64,000 nt of DNA from Lagopus muta. Taxonomy: Eukaryota > Chordata > Aves > Galliformes > Phasianidae. Numbering within the stretch: the first letter of the stretch is position 1; each line of letters starts with the position of its first letter. The stretch lies in NCBI RefSeq assembly GCF_023343835.1, contig NC_064433.1:69648032-69712031 (forward strand). Reading direction: 5' to 3'. Shown here piece by piece: positions 1-10,200 of this stretch. The notes beneath the pieces were generated by a model. The model ran no database searches and was not told the origin of the DNA. It saw only the letters and a list, made by a program, of their open reading frames with translations. A program made the translations under genes and the position numbers.

Positions 1-778
1 GTTACCTCAGCAGTAGCTTCTGACCCACAGTAAATGGCATGTACAATATGAAGCCTTGCATGCATTTGTCATCTATTTCTTTTTCCTAACTGAACACGTA
101 TTTCTACAGTACAGCAACATGCCATTTCTCAGAATGAATCCTCTCAGCCCCAAGACCCTATGTGGTATTTTCTATTCTACCTTCCCACACTGTACTATCT
201 GAACTCCTACAAGAAAGGAAAACAATACAAAGCAGAACAAAAAGAGTTTTCAACCTAGCTCGAGATACTTATTTATATAGCTATAACCCTAATCCACAGA
301 GGAGAGTCCCTCCATACAACCCTTCTGAAGTTTCCATCAAATTCTTCTCTATTTCTTTTTCACTGGAAATTCATTGCTTCCTCCAGTACCTTCTCATATT
401 ACTTAGAAAATGGATTTTAAACACTGAACTGCATATCCTTTCTAATCTTGGAATAGCACATTTATGATTCTTTCTGCAACTTAAATACATTTTCTTAGAA
501 CTGTTTCCCACTCAAAACTTCCAAATTTGTCATTTTCTTTCCCTTCTCCCAGAAAGGAGATGCTCCACTACCCCAAAAAGCTTAAGCATCAATTCTATTT
601 AACTGATTAAATAGTCCCCCCCCCAAAAAGTTATGTTTTAGTTTTGTTTGAACTCAACGAGAAGAACAGTAAAAAAAAATCACAGGTTACTGATGAAAAA
701 AAATAATTTCTTTGTCATCAGTGCAGTTTTCTGACTTCACTAGTAAACAATATTTTGTTTCCTGGTCGCCCAATTCAC
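1..778 (-). other. SMC1B intron 6 (partial)
   Basis: AT-rich sequence downstream of exon 6 on the minus strand. I see no SMC1-like coding on the minus strand and no recognisable repeat beyond short poly-A runs near 617-705. Confidence 0.7.
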
Positions 779-1037
779 CTGACGTTCTCTCAGCTCAACA
801 CGTTCTACTCTCAGCAATATCTCCTCTTCAGTCTCCTTCTCAAATTCTCTCCATGCCTTTTCAGTATCATGCAATTCTATCTCCAGTTCTTTTATGTTCT
901 GTTTTTCCTTATCACAGTGTTTCTCCTTGTCCCTTAGAGATCTTTTAGACATTTCTACTTTCTTGATTTGGTAGGAAGTATTTTCCTTCGCTTTTATATA
1001 GAGGGCTTTCTGCTGAATCAGGGATGCCTGAAGAGTC
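779..1037 (-). CDS. SMC1B: SMC1B coding exon 6
   Basis: Acceptor TTTCAG|GACTC gives [20 protein letters not shown], then a lysine/glutamate-rich coiled coil to [15 protein letters not shown], and donor CAG|GTGAAT in phase 0. Residues 285-371. The next exon is not in the window; the last 778 bases show no further SMC1 coding homology. Confidence 0.92.
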
Positions 1038-4000
1038 CTGAAAGAACAAAAAATAAAACAACACCTCCAAACAAACATGCAAATCAGCCATCTATTGTCA
1101 GCTGCAAGGTTGCATACCCACAGGTGTTATTTTTAAACATCCACTGAAAATAAAAGCTGAAGAAATGCAGCATAAAATTCTGAAATCTCACAACAAACAA
1201 GTAACTAAACTACTGAAAATGCTAGTAATGTTGGGGGGGAAAAATAATAACAATAAAAATCAATGTTTAGTTACTACTCAAGTAAAATGCTACAACCCAA
1301 CTTCCATAGCATTAGGAGTTATCACCCTACTCACTTCAATAGGAAACGCCCACCTGCCAAGCAATTCCCAGTGCAGACTATGCTTTAACTCAAAAATCAG
1401 AGAACTTGATTGAAAAACCTACTTCATTTCCCTTTCTATGTGTTGTTGGTCTCTGTTTAGTACACCAAGCACCTTTTTCTTTCCTCTAAAGGCATCTTCT
1501 GCTGTAGAAAGGGAGTCTTTCTTGACCCTAGCTTCCATATTCTTTTCATCCAAACTCTCTTTCAGAGATTCAATGCTTCTTTCATTGTGATAGAGCTGGA
1601 AAAGCTGAAGCTGTATCCTGTTTGCATTCAGTTCTCTGACAAGCATCTGGTAATGCTCTGCCTGCCAACATTAAAATTTCATTTTTAGATTAAGAAATGA
1701 TTTTTAAATCACTAGCAGTCTAATCTGAAGTCCAAAGTGATGTAGGCTGATGTACCAGTAATGTACACTATTAAAACTCAGAAATCTAAGTCAAGCCTTA
1801 CTATAATAATACTGGCTACTCTACTCCTCCATTTATTTAGTTTTTATAATAAAATATTTAAAATAACTTAGAAATGCGTATTTTACAGTATACTGAAAAA
1901 ATACTAGATGAAAAAATGGTATTTTATTACTAAAAACTAAGTTCACAGAAGACACAAAAACACACACGCAAAAGTAGTAACTTTGAGTTACCTCTTCTTT
2001 CTCTACCTTTGCTTGCTTGCGTTCTGCTGCAATATTTTTTTTCTTGTTATAATTGAAGTGTGCATCCTCTTCTGCTTGCTGCATTTTTTTCTTTTTTTTT
2101 TCATATTCCTCAGCATATTGCCATGAGTTACTGATTTGTTCAAAAAGTTGAGTTCTTTCTTTTGGCTTCTTCATTGCAATTGACTCTACTGTTCCCTAAC
2201 ACAAAATTGCAAAAAAAAAAAAAATAATAATGAACCACTGCAGATCACATTGTAGAATGATAAATTTCATCTCTAAGAGATATAATACAGATTTATCTCC
2301 TGATATTTTAATGATTAGCATTATTGAAAACATATATATAGATTCAAAGGCAAGGAAAAGACTATAATCTAGCCAACTAAGCAAGTTACAATTATTAATA
2401 ATTTTATAATATCAAACACTACTTAAGAAATACACATTCAAATTAAATCTACTTAAACAAAGGAGAGCGCAGTATCAGAAAAACAAAATTCTATCTCATT
2501 GGTCTCTTTAAAAGAACTGAAAGACATTTGCAATGAAAAAAATTTCAAAAACAGCTACTTCAGGAGAGAAATTGCTCAAGTCGGTGTATTTGAAGACTCT
2601 GCAACTCCCAAGGCTAACGGGTCACAAGCTTTGTCCATACGTTAGCTTTCAAATCTTCACTGACCTGAAGCAATTATCATTTTCAGAAAACTGTATTCAG
2701 TACATTTTCTGACTTCAATCTGCTGTTATGGTGGGCAAACACCCTCACAGTAGGAATTATGATCACAAAAAGAATGCATACCCAGGTTTTCTCTAGAAGA
2801 AAAATAGTAGTACTTCCTTGGGAATTTCACAATCACAGTTCAATAAAACATAAGAAAGGCAATCATGTGAAATATACTCATGAGCACATAAGCTTATGTG
2901 TCATAAGCACATGAATTCATTACTTGTATCATTAAATACTTTTGAAGTAATAACAGGATTTTCAATCCCTAAAAGATAGTCTTAATTAGATTTTCATCTC
3001 TCTAGATTAACATTATATGGTGCAAACATTTTTCTTTTTATAACATTTCTAGAAATTAACACTGCAAACTTTTAAAAGTAAAGATCTACATCTTCTATTT
3101 TGAAGAAATAAGCATTCTTCCAAATTAGCCCCTTTCCTCCTAATGTAATACTCTATACACAAGGTCTATCATTCTCATTTCAAAGACTTAAAATTCATTT
3201 ATAAGGCCAAGATAAAGTTTATTGTCTTGAAAGCACCTTGAAACTAGCTTGGATATTGAATAGATAACTGTTACAGATATCAAATAATCTCAGAAACTTA
3301 TTTTCTTATGAAGTACCCTAAGTGCTCACCTGAAAAATAAGACAATTCCTAGCTTTGACAAGTATGCCTATTTTTTCAAGCTCAGATATGTAAGCGGACC
3401 GGGTAATAGACTTATCATTGAAAATATATTCTGAACAACCATCTGAAGGAGAAAAGAAAAACAATCATGTTAAAAAGGCTACAACAGAAAATACATCAGT
3501 AAAATTATTCCACATTTTTTTCCTGAGCAACTTCCTCAAAGAAAATGGACTTCAACTATTCTCTTATACCTTGGTTAATTTTAACATTAGCCTTAGTATA
3601 CATTTTCTGCAATTTTTACACTTGGTATCAAGATGCTGCTGATGGACTGTAAGAAGTATTTGAAATTCAAACTTAACTATTCTTGGTCTTCATCTTTTAG
3701 GTATCAGACCACAGAATGTACATCCAAAAGGACCTGCCACCTACCACGGATAACTCTTGAAAATGTTTTTTCTTCCCCATCTTCTTCACAGTATACTATC
3801 TTTACACTTGCTGTAGAAGAAACTGGTTTGCCAACATGTGCTCCGTGAATTAGTTCTCGAACACTTTTAACTCGCAAATTAGATATCTTTTCACACAGCA
3901 CAAAACTAACAGCATCCATTATGTTAGATTTTCCTAGAAACAAACAAACAAGTCAATGCTCTGACACAGAAGAAATTGAAGGAGGGATATGATTAACAAT

Positions 4001-6740
4001 TAATTAAAAATACAAATGCAGACACAAAAGTCTTCAAGAATTCTAATTCTGTATTTCGTTGAGGAAAACGTATTGCGTACAATGAAGAAATGCATTTCTG
4101 AAATGCAACAGAGGCAGCAGATAAAAGCTAATCTTTAATAAAAATCATCAAAAAACTCTCCTGTTATTTATTCAGCTTGGCAGAACAAACTTTATTGTCA
4201 TTACTTACTAAACTATTTAGTAACAGTAAACTACTTACTAACTATTACTGAACTAACACTATCATAATGCTTACTTCATAGAGCCCTTTTTTTTATCATG
4301 CATGTCCAACCTTTTGGCTTGCCTGGGCTGCACTGAGTCAAGAGGAATTGTCTTGATTGTCTTGGGCCACTTACTAAATACATAGTAAATGTAATGTAAG
4401 TAACAAAACTTCTTTAATATTTTTTTCTATAGCAATAAGGAAAGGCGAGCAACAAAAACAAAACACTAGTGGCTATTTGACCTCATTCTTGCAAAATGGA
4501 TGCATCAGTCTGGTTCAACAGAAGAGGGTGCAATTCTTACTCAGTTCTCAAGGTGCTCTCAGAAATTTTTGATGAACTATTACTCTTTCTGTGCTTCATA
4601 CTTGAAAATATTTATCCACAAATGTGCAGACTGCCAAAAAGTGATGATGTGAATAAGGCACGATTGTGAAGCAAGGGATATTTCTCTCTGGTAAGATAGG
4701 TCTTATAAAAGGCTAGTAAAGAGACACAATCAAATTTCTCAGTTGATTATGTGATTACTGCTCTACACGTTCCATCTGAAAATTTGCAGATAATGTATTT
4801 ACAAAAAATTGACACTTTTTTCCAGCAATTTTGGAACTTACTCTCAAACCCCTTCATCAAAATGGAATGTGGGGCTGCCTGTTTTTCACTGTTGACAGGA
4901 CTGCATTTAGCCAATGGATCGAAACACAAATTTTTTTCCCACAACTTGAGTTAGCACAGCACTGCACCCTCCACATGCCTGGGTTTTATCGCAGTGCCAA
5001 TCATACAGCAATGTTTGGCTGTTGCTGAGCAGTGGGAACAACTGCTGTGGAAGAACAGCATATTTATGGATCTCATTTCAACTGAAAAAATGCAGGAACA
5101 GCAGGATCTAAAAATCAAGATCATAAACTAAATCACTAATGGACTGGGGAACTAAGATCAAATGCTAAGCCTGTCCTTGCGGCTCCTCATTAGAGCATCA
5201 CCTTGCTCTCTGCCAAGTAAAGAATAAAATCCCATTTGCCTGAATAGGGCTTTCAGCAGAAGTGAGCCACATTTTTAAAACTTCCAGCAGCCACCGCCTA
5301 ATTACATTGAGACACACTGACAAGCAAAGACTTGGGGACTAAACTACTGTGTCCGAAGTAGTTGCCATCCCCCAAAAGCCGCCCTCTCCCCTCAGAAGAC
5401 ATTTAAGGCAAGGACTAGAACAGAATCAAGAAGCCATTTTGCATTATTACAGTTTAGAACTCAGAGCATTAGAGTAAAACCATCTTCATTTGACCATACC
5501 AAGCTGACCTACACAGCCACACGTGCTGTTTGCAAACTGCTTGTTCTACAAGACCATGAAAATAATAAAGAAATCAACTGATAATCAATATCTTCCATTA
5601 GAGAAGCAATGGCAGCTCAGGACCTTCCAGAAGTTTGTGCAGAAAACATGAAGAACAGAAACAAAATGAAAGCAGCAGTTGGAAAAAAAAAGAGTAAAAG
5701 AAGTGATGAGAGAGAAGGACAAAGTACACCCAATGTCACAGCCCAAGCCACAGCCCAAACCAACCAAGCTGAGAAGTACCACAAAAGGGAAGAGAGTGAA
5801 ACACCATCCCCTATAACATCACTATTTTAACACACGCATTTCATTAATACTTCTAAGATTTTTTCACATTATTTTCATGGATCATACTAGAAACACTGTA
5901 TGTGTTCCCTCTGATTCTTCTCTAACACCGAAACTATGTCTGAGGCTGTTTGGTGGCAATACTGCTATTTTTCTAAGCGTGTGAAAGGGAAAGCATTCAA
6001 AATATGATGCAACTTGACACAAACAGCTTTCCTTGGACTTCTTAATATTTATTTATTTCTCCTTTATTTCTCCTCATCAAATCTAGACCAAATCTTTCCT
6101 ATTACATTCCCTGCCTCTAATTAAGCCTGCTAGCTTGAAGTCTGTCTTCATCACATGGCAGATTTTTAAATTGTTTTCCACAATGCAAATAATACAAGTT
6201 AAAAGACATTATTAGTATTGTTGCACTTTGTTACTCCACCTTCTGGGGCAGGGGAGCTGAAAGATGATCACTGACATGATAAAACACTTCCACGACAAAA
6301 AAAGCCCACAGTTCCCTGTAAAGAGGCCCACAGAAGTCTACATCCCCTATGCAAAAATCAAGCAATTCTGCCCCCAAGGGACAAGCTGCTGCCATTCCAG
6401 CCCATTCAGTGCCAGCTGTGGTAGCCCTATTACTGGGCCCACACTTGGACGCACTTGCTGTTATGGTTTTTTTTCCCTCATCAGGCTTTAAGCAACCTGG
6501 CAAAGAGCCCAAAACTAAGACTGGGAAAAAGCCTGGGAAAGCAGGGCAAGGGCAACAGACACCTCCATCTTGGCAACTGCGGAGGACACGTATGGCCTCC
6601 AAATGCCCCTGACACTTTCCCAGCCTCCTACCTGATCCATTGGGCCCAATTATGCAGTTGAACCTCATGAAGGGGCCGATCAGCTGCTCCCCACGCCAGG
6701 ACTTGAAGTCCTTCACTATCAGCAGCTTCAGGTAGCCCAT
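779..6740 (-). CDS. SMC1B: SMC1B, meiotic cohesin SMC subunit (N-terminal part, 6 coding exons in window)
   Basis: SMC1-beta is the meiosis-specific SMC1 paralogue that forms cohesin with SMC3, holding sister chromatids and the chromosome axis together in germ cells. Six minus-strand exons (6740-6632, 3933-3745, 3442-3330, 2195-1992, 1661-1423, 1037-779) join in frame through GT/AG sites to give residues 1-371. The product has the N-terminal ATPase head with Walker A GPNGSGKS at residues 32-39, the [13 protein letters not shown] stretch typical of SMC1, and then charged coiled coil ([22 protein letters not shown]). The start at 6740 is chosen because SMC1B proteins begin MGxLxLL; another in-frame ATG lies at 6767. 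The hinge, second coiled coil and C-terminal head must lie beyond position 1. SMC1A is the main alternative. Details such as IGPF, the [13 protein letters not shown] block and the divergent arrangement with RIBC2 favour SMC1B. Confidence 0.93.
1423..1661 (-). CDS. SMC1B: SMC1B coding exon 5
   Basis: Acceptor GGCAG|GCAGAG; begins [20 protein letters not shown] and includes FQLYHNE, a strong SMC1 signature. Donor AA|GTAGGT leaves phase 2, completed as Lys by exon 6. Residues 206-285, N-terminal coiled coil. Confidence 0.93.
1992..2195 (-). CDS. SMC1B: SMC1B coding exon 4
   Basis: Acceptor TTAG|GGAACA, donor GAG|GTAACT; 68 codons in phase 0 (residues 138-205). Reads [20 protein letters not shown], then [17 protein letters not shown], then the conserved [18 protein letters not shown] at the head-to-coil transition. 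The usual SGEL of SMC1 proteins is replaced by SWQY here. Confidence 0.94.
2196..3329 (-). other. SMC1B intron 3
   Basis: AT-rich intron between exons 3 and 4. It starts (minus strand) GTGAGC and ends TTAG. No gene or clear repeat is seen in it. Confidence 0.7.
3330..3442 (-). CDS. SMC1B: SMC1B coding exon 3
   Basis: Too short for an open-frame search. It is recognised from the acceptor TTCAG|ATGG, the translation [18 protein letters not shown] followed by [20 protein letters not shown], and the donor CAG|GTGAGC. Residues 100-137. It matches the SMC1 pattern ending NCLVFQ and leaves phase 0, which exactly fits exon 4. Confidence 0.92.
3745..3933 (-). CDS. SMC1B: SMC1B coding exon 2
   Basis: Acceptor CTAG|GAAAAT; completes Walker A as [13 protein letters not shown] and continues through [21 protein letters not shown] to KTFSRVIR. 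Donor G|GTAGGT, phase 1 at both ends. Residues 37-100 of the ATPase head. The match to the SMC1 family is near continuous. Confidence 0.94.
3934..6631 (-). other. SMC1B intron 1
   Basis: Largest SMC1B intron in the window. It contains a hAT transposon relic (4300-4950). The rest is unassigned, including a Lys-rich 73-codon plus-strand open frame at 5609-5830 that I do not recognise and think is chance or an old relic. Confidence 0.7.
4300..4950 (-). mobile_element. hAT (Charlie-like) DNA transposon relic, 3' part
   Basis: The left edge (minus-strand 3' terminus) carries GTCCAACCTTTTGGCTTGCC, a terminal sequence of the Charlie type. Reading the minus strand in broken frames gives [20 protein letters not shown], then [11 protein letters not shown], then SESTLRTE and ELRIAPSS-like fragments. 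This is the order seen at the C-terminus of hAT transposases (the FGSTYLCEQLFS-MKHxKS block and the LRIA-S tail). Stops and frameshifts show it is dead. A shorter relative in the opposite orientation lies at 9620-9806 inside RIBC2. Confidence 0.65.
6632..6740 (-). CDS. SMC1B: SMC1B coding exon 1 (start codon, Walker A first half)
   Basis: Codes for residues 1-37 starting [17 protein letters not shown] and ending inside the Walker A motif (GPNGSG). The last base is the first base of a Gly codon (phase 1), and the donor reads CAG|GTAGGAGG. The intron therefore splits the P-loop between the glycines and the catalytic Lys-Ser. An in-frame ATG at 6767 with no intervening stop could add MAFVPTASG, but this is not expected from the family. 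Confidence 0.93.
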
Positions 6741-6820
6741 CCCTGAGGCTGTGGGTACAAAGGCCATTCCCCTTCGAACTTCAGCCTCACACAAAATTCA
6801 CACCATCGAGTATTATTTTT

Positions 6821-6826
6821 TAACGG
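6821..6826 (+). promoter_or_regulatory. MYB-type site TAACGG
   Basis: TAACGG fits the YAAC(G/T)G core bound by MYB factors, including the male-meiosis activator A-MYB (MYBL1). It sits about 80 bp upstream of the SMC1B start. A hexamer of this kind is expected by chance about once in an interval this size. Confidence 0.35.
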
Positions 6827-6956
6827 TCTGTCTTCATGAAAGGGATACAGGAGAAAAGAAAGCTCTCAGCGTACGCGGCTGGAGCAGCAGACGGCCCAAA
6901 CGAGCGCTAAGCCGCGCACCCTCCAGGCCCGACCTCGCCCCTCAGCAGCCGACGCA

Positions 6957-6962
6957 CAACGG
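6957..6962 (+). promoter_or_regulatory. MYB-type site CAACGG
   Basis: Second YAAC(G/T)G match in the shared promoter, 131 bp from the first. Alone it is weak evidence. Confidence 0.3.
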
Positions 6963-7002
6963 CGCCGCCCGCCTCGTGCTCGCGGCCGCGCGGCCTCGCC
7001 TG

Positions 7003-7007
7003 ATTGG
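7003..7007 (-). promoter_or_regulatory. Inverted CCAAT box (NF-Y type)
   Basis: ATTGG in the context TGATTGGCCAGCG, about 106 bp upstream of the RIBC2 ATG. This is a usual position and context for NF-Y in TATA-less and bidirectional promoters. Confidence 0.5.
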
Positions 7008-7043
7008 CCAGCGAGCGCTGAGGGGGGGAGGGGGCGGGAGCTC

Positions 7044-7057
7044 GTCCCCATGGCGAC
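7044..7057 (+). promoter_or_regulatory. RFX X-box-like palindrome
   Basis: GTCCCCATGGCGAC matches the ciliary X-box GTTGCCATGGCAAC at 11 of 14 positions, including the central CCATGG and the outer GT...AC. It lies 56 bp upstream of the RIBC2 start codon. RFX factors bind X-boxes in promoters of motile-cilium genes, so placement before a doublet-microtubule gene is fitting. Binding is inferred. Confidence 0.5.
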
Positions 7058-7076
7058 CCGGTGTGTTGTGCCTTAG
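7050..7076 (+). other. Possible 8-codon uORF of RIBC2
   Basis: An ATG in strong initiation context (CCCCATGG) inside the X-box-like motif opens a frame encoding MATRCVVP and then stops at TAG, 36 bp before the RIBC2 ATG. It matters only if transcription starts upstream of 7050. Confidence 0.25.
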
Positions 7077-7112
7077 CGGCGATTGTCGCTGCTCGCGCTT
7101 CTTGCCGGCGCT

Positions 7113-7229
7113 ATGAGCGGGCTGAGCGCGCGGCGGGACTTGCAGGAGGCAGCTGCTCTGGAGCGGCGGCGGCAGCGCGAGCTGCAGCGGCAGGGCCGCA
7201 TCTTTAACGCGCGAGTGCGGACCATCGGG
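7113..7229 (+). CDS. RIBC2: RIBC2 coding exon 1
   Basis: Starts ATGAGCGGGC and encodes [20 protein letters not shown] to [11 protein letters not shown] (39 codons, phase 0). Donor GGG|GTGAGG. This is the first ATG in this frame; the frame stays open upstream (from about 7083) but only through non-ATG codons. Confidence 0.93.
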
Positions 7230-10200
7230 GTGAGGGCGAGGACGAAGTCTGTTCGCGGGTCGAGGCTCGGCTGCCCGGGGCTGTGGGGTCTGCAGTCCGC
7301 CTAGGTCTGTGTGAGTCTGGCTCCGGGGAGGGGCAGCGAACTCCCCGAGGCACTCTGTGGAGGGCTGACAACGCTTTCCGAAGTTTGTTGGTGGGAGTGA
7401 GATGCGGTTCTCTCTAGCTGCGCTCCAGTGGGCTTTGTCTTCAATCTATCAGGAAATCAAGTGGTAGTTAAATAGCTATGAAGAGTCCGTACAAGGAGTT
7501 ATGGTAGTTAATTTTCCCTTAATGCATCCAGTCTCATGTTAAGAGTCTGGATGCGTGCATGGGGGGGAAAGTGTTGCAAAATAAGCTTAAATTTTGCAGC
7601 TAAGTTGCTTTTGAGGGCAATAGCTAGCAATTTTGATTGCAATAACTAGCCTAGAATCAAAGTTAGAAGCGGTGGAAACAAGCCTAGTCTGTTAACTTCA
7701 TAGTGCAGGTAGGGTTGCAGCAGATGACGGTCTGGTCTAAGCAATCTCAGGTAATGAAGCATCTCGTATGGCAGCAGAAGGATATGTTTACCTGGTCTGT
7801 GGCAGCACCTTGGAATTGCTCTCGTGACCTTTGTGCAGCAGTCAGTGACATGGTAAAGTAACAGGCACGGTAGCCAATGGTACAGTTAAATGATAGGAGC
7901 TAATAATGTGTTTTAACAAAGTTCCGTGGGCACAGTAAGATAGTTCAACTTTCTTTGCTAGGAAGCACAGTTTTTCTTACGATGGCTTTTCTCGAGCCCT
8001 GAATATTGAATGTAGAATGCCCTTTCTCGCTTAGGAAAGATCATTGGATCTCTGTACTTTACTGAGCAATGCTGATTTATACCGTCTGGAGATCTTACCC
8101 AAATACTGTTGTAGAACCACCTTTGGACAGGTTTTGATAGATCCATTTACACAAGACAAACATCTAAAATGAAAGTGAATCCATTGGAAGAATTCTGTAA
8201 ATCTTTTGATGAGCATCATTTCATAATACCATATTCATTGGCTGAGCAAGAAGCGCTTACAGAAGAGACTATTCTTGTGGTTTGAAATTAAGTCAAGTCC
8301 AAAGCAGGAGTCAACAAAGCTATGGAGGTATAGAGTATGTATCTATTTCCAATGAGATTTTAGATTCTGTGTTTTCTCATTCTGTCACTAATTTAGTGGA
8401 GTGATTGCCTGTGACTATTCAAAAATGAAGGCAATATTTGACAGCTACAAAACTATTTGAACCACGGATTGAGAAGTTTTTAAAATGGGATAAGATGTTG
8501 TCTGGAAAGCAGAATGGGAAGTAAGATTTTTTTTTTCCTTGATTAGGAATACTAGTTATACTAGTTATTTTGATTTCTGTATGTTTATTTGTCTGAGAAA
8601 TGGGAAAGCATGGTGCATCTCATTACAGATTTAAGAATTAATCCTTGATAATTCAGTACTTTTCTGAAAGAGTTCAGATGAGCCGTTCTAATGAAAAATG
8701 ATGAAAGACATTCCATTTACATAGGAATTCTTATGCATAACTACAAATTAGAAGTCAACTGCTTCAAACTGCTTATAGCAAGGAATTTATAATTTAAATC
8801 CCACTTGCATATCTCAGCCTTAAATTTGCTAATGTTTCAACTAGAGGAAGCATGGTTCTAGAATGAGCAAGTTAAATCTATAGTTTACCTTATAGTTTGC
8901 CTTTCTGAATGCAATGAGAATTGCATGTATGACAGAGGTAAATGCGCCATGGCTGTTGTGCTTCTCATCTTTGGTGTGCATGTTTATAAGTGTGAGGGGC
9001 ATCAGGGAGATAGTTACCCATCATCTGAGCTTAAAAAAAACCAAAACAGTAGGAATTGGATAAAGAGGTCAGAAAAGCACAGGAGGCATGTGGAAGGGAG
9101 AAAAATGATTAAAGTTAAAAGTGAGGCAAATGGTTGACTTCCATCATTTTGATTGTTACAGAAATAAGGCAAAGTATTTATAGGTCACCGTCCCTGGAGG
9201 TGCTTGAGGGACATGAAGGTGTGGCAGTGAGGCGCATGTGTGGTAGGTGGACAGTTGGAACAGTTAACCTTAGAGGTCTTTTCCAACCTTAGTGACTCTG
9301 TGATTCTAATAGGCAAAGACTATTAAAATACTTTATCAGGCTCTTGAAGAATTGTCAGTGTTTTTTATAAGTCTTACAAAGACACCCAGTGACAGCCAGT
9401 AACAGTTGGTGTATTGTTGTTTTTACTTTTCGTTTGTTTGTTTTAATAGGTTGATAAAGATGCATTGGATGCCCAGGTTAAGGATAGGAAAATTCAAGAA
9501 GCAGCTGAAAAAGCACGAAATGAAGAACTTGGTATATTCATTATATTCATAGATGGACTCATGTTTGTATGAAGTTAAATGTAAACAGATTTGTCATGTA
9601 TTTCATTACCTCTTTTTCTTTTTATACGCGTCCAGCCTACTAGTTTTGCTTTTATTGCCCTATTTTTAGTGTTTTAATAAAAAATATTTTAAAAATAACT
9701 GTTTTGTTACTTGTATATATTAACTATATTATATATTTTTGTATATGGCCAAAGATTATTTATTTTCACTCAGTGCAGCCCAGCAAACTAAAAGGTTGGA
9801 CACCCATATATTTTGAACAGCTGTAATTATTTTCAAATGAAGTCTATCTCCTTGATTATCAACTCTGTATATCTATATATTTATAAGTGCATGTGCAATT
9901 AGGCTTTTGTCTAAATTCATGCTTACAAAATGAATCCTTTGTGTATTCCTATTTATGTTTATACATTTGCATTGGTAGAATATGTATTTTCCCTATTACC
10001 TGAGATAGGGTCTCAGGGATTTGTACAGTCATGAGTAAACTGGTGTGTAGTATTTCTGAATAGGTTTTAATCTTCAGTGTTTTCTTTTAATAAATCTTGA
10101 TAAATAGCATTGTTAGAGACCTGAAGATACAGGATGATTTGGAAAAATAATAATTCTTTTTCAAGCAGAAGTGGCAAACTTATTTTACTGCTGTCTCGCA

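Larger units (their letters stand above)
6741..7112. promoter_or_regulatory. Bidirectional CpG-island promoter of SMC1B and RIBC2
   Basis: The start codons of SMC1B (6740, minus) and RIBC2 (7113, plus) face away from each other with only 372 bp between them. From about 6870 the sequence turns GC- and CpG-rich. No TATA box is evident. It contains an inverted CCAAT box, a G-rich GC-box stretch (7021-7040), two MYB-type hexamers and an X-box-like palindrome. The arrangement is inferred to be a shared promoter; transcription starts cannot be read from sequence. Confidence 0.8.
6870..7340. other. CpG island at SMC1B/RIBC2
   Basis: Dense CG dinucleotides, for example through 6900-7030 and 7080-7270, against AT-rich flanks. 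It spans the RIBC2 5' end and first exon. Confidence 0.75.

Noticed and set aside
5150..5260. LTR-like stretch with AATAAA and CTCTCTGCC
   Set aside because: No paired LTR, no target duplication and no family match that I can state.
5609..5830. 73-codon ATG open frame, Lys/Glu/Thr-rich, in SMC1B intron 1
   Set aside because: No recognisable family, no splice or promoter context, antisense in an intron with transposon debris; most likely chance.
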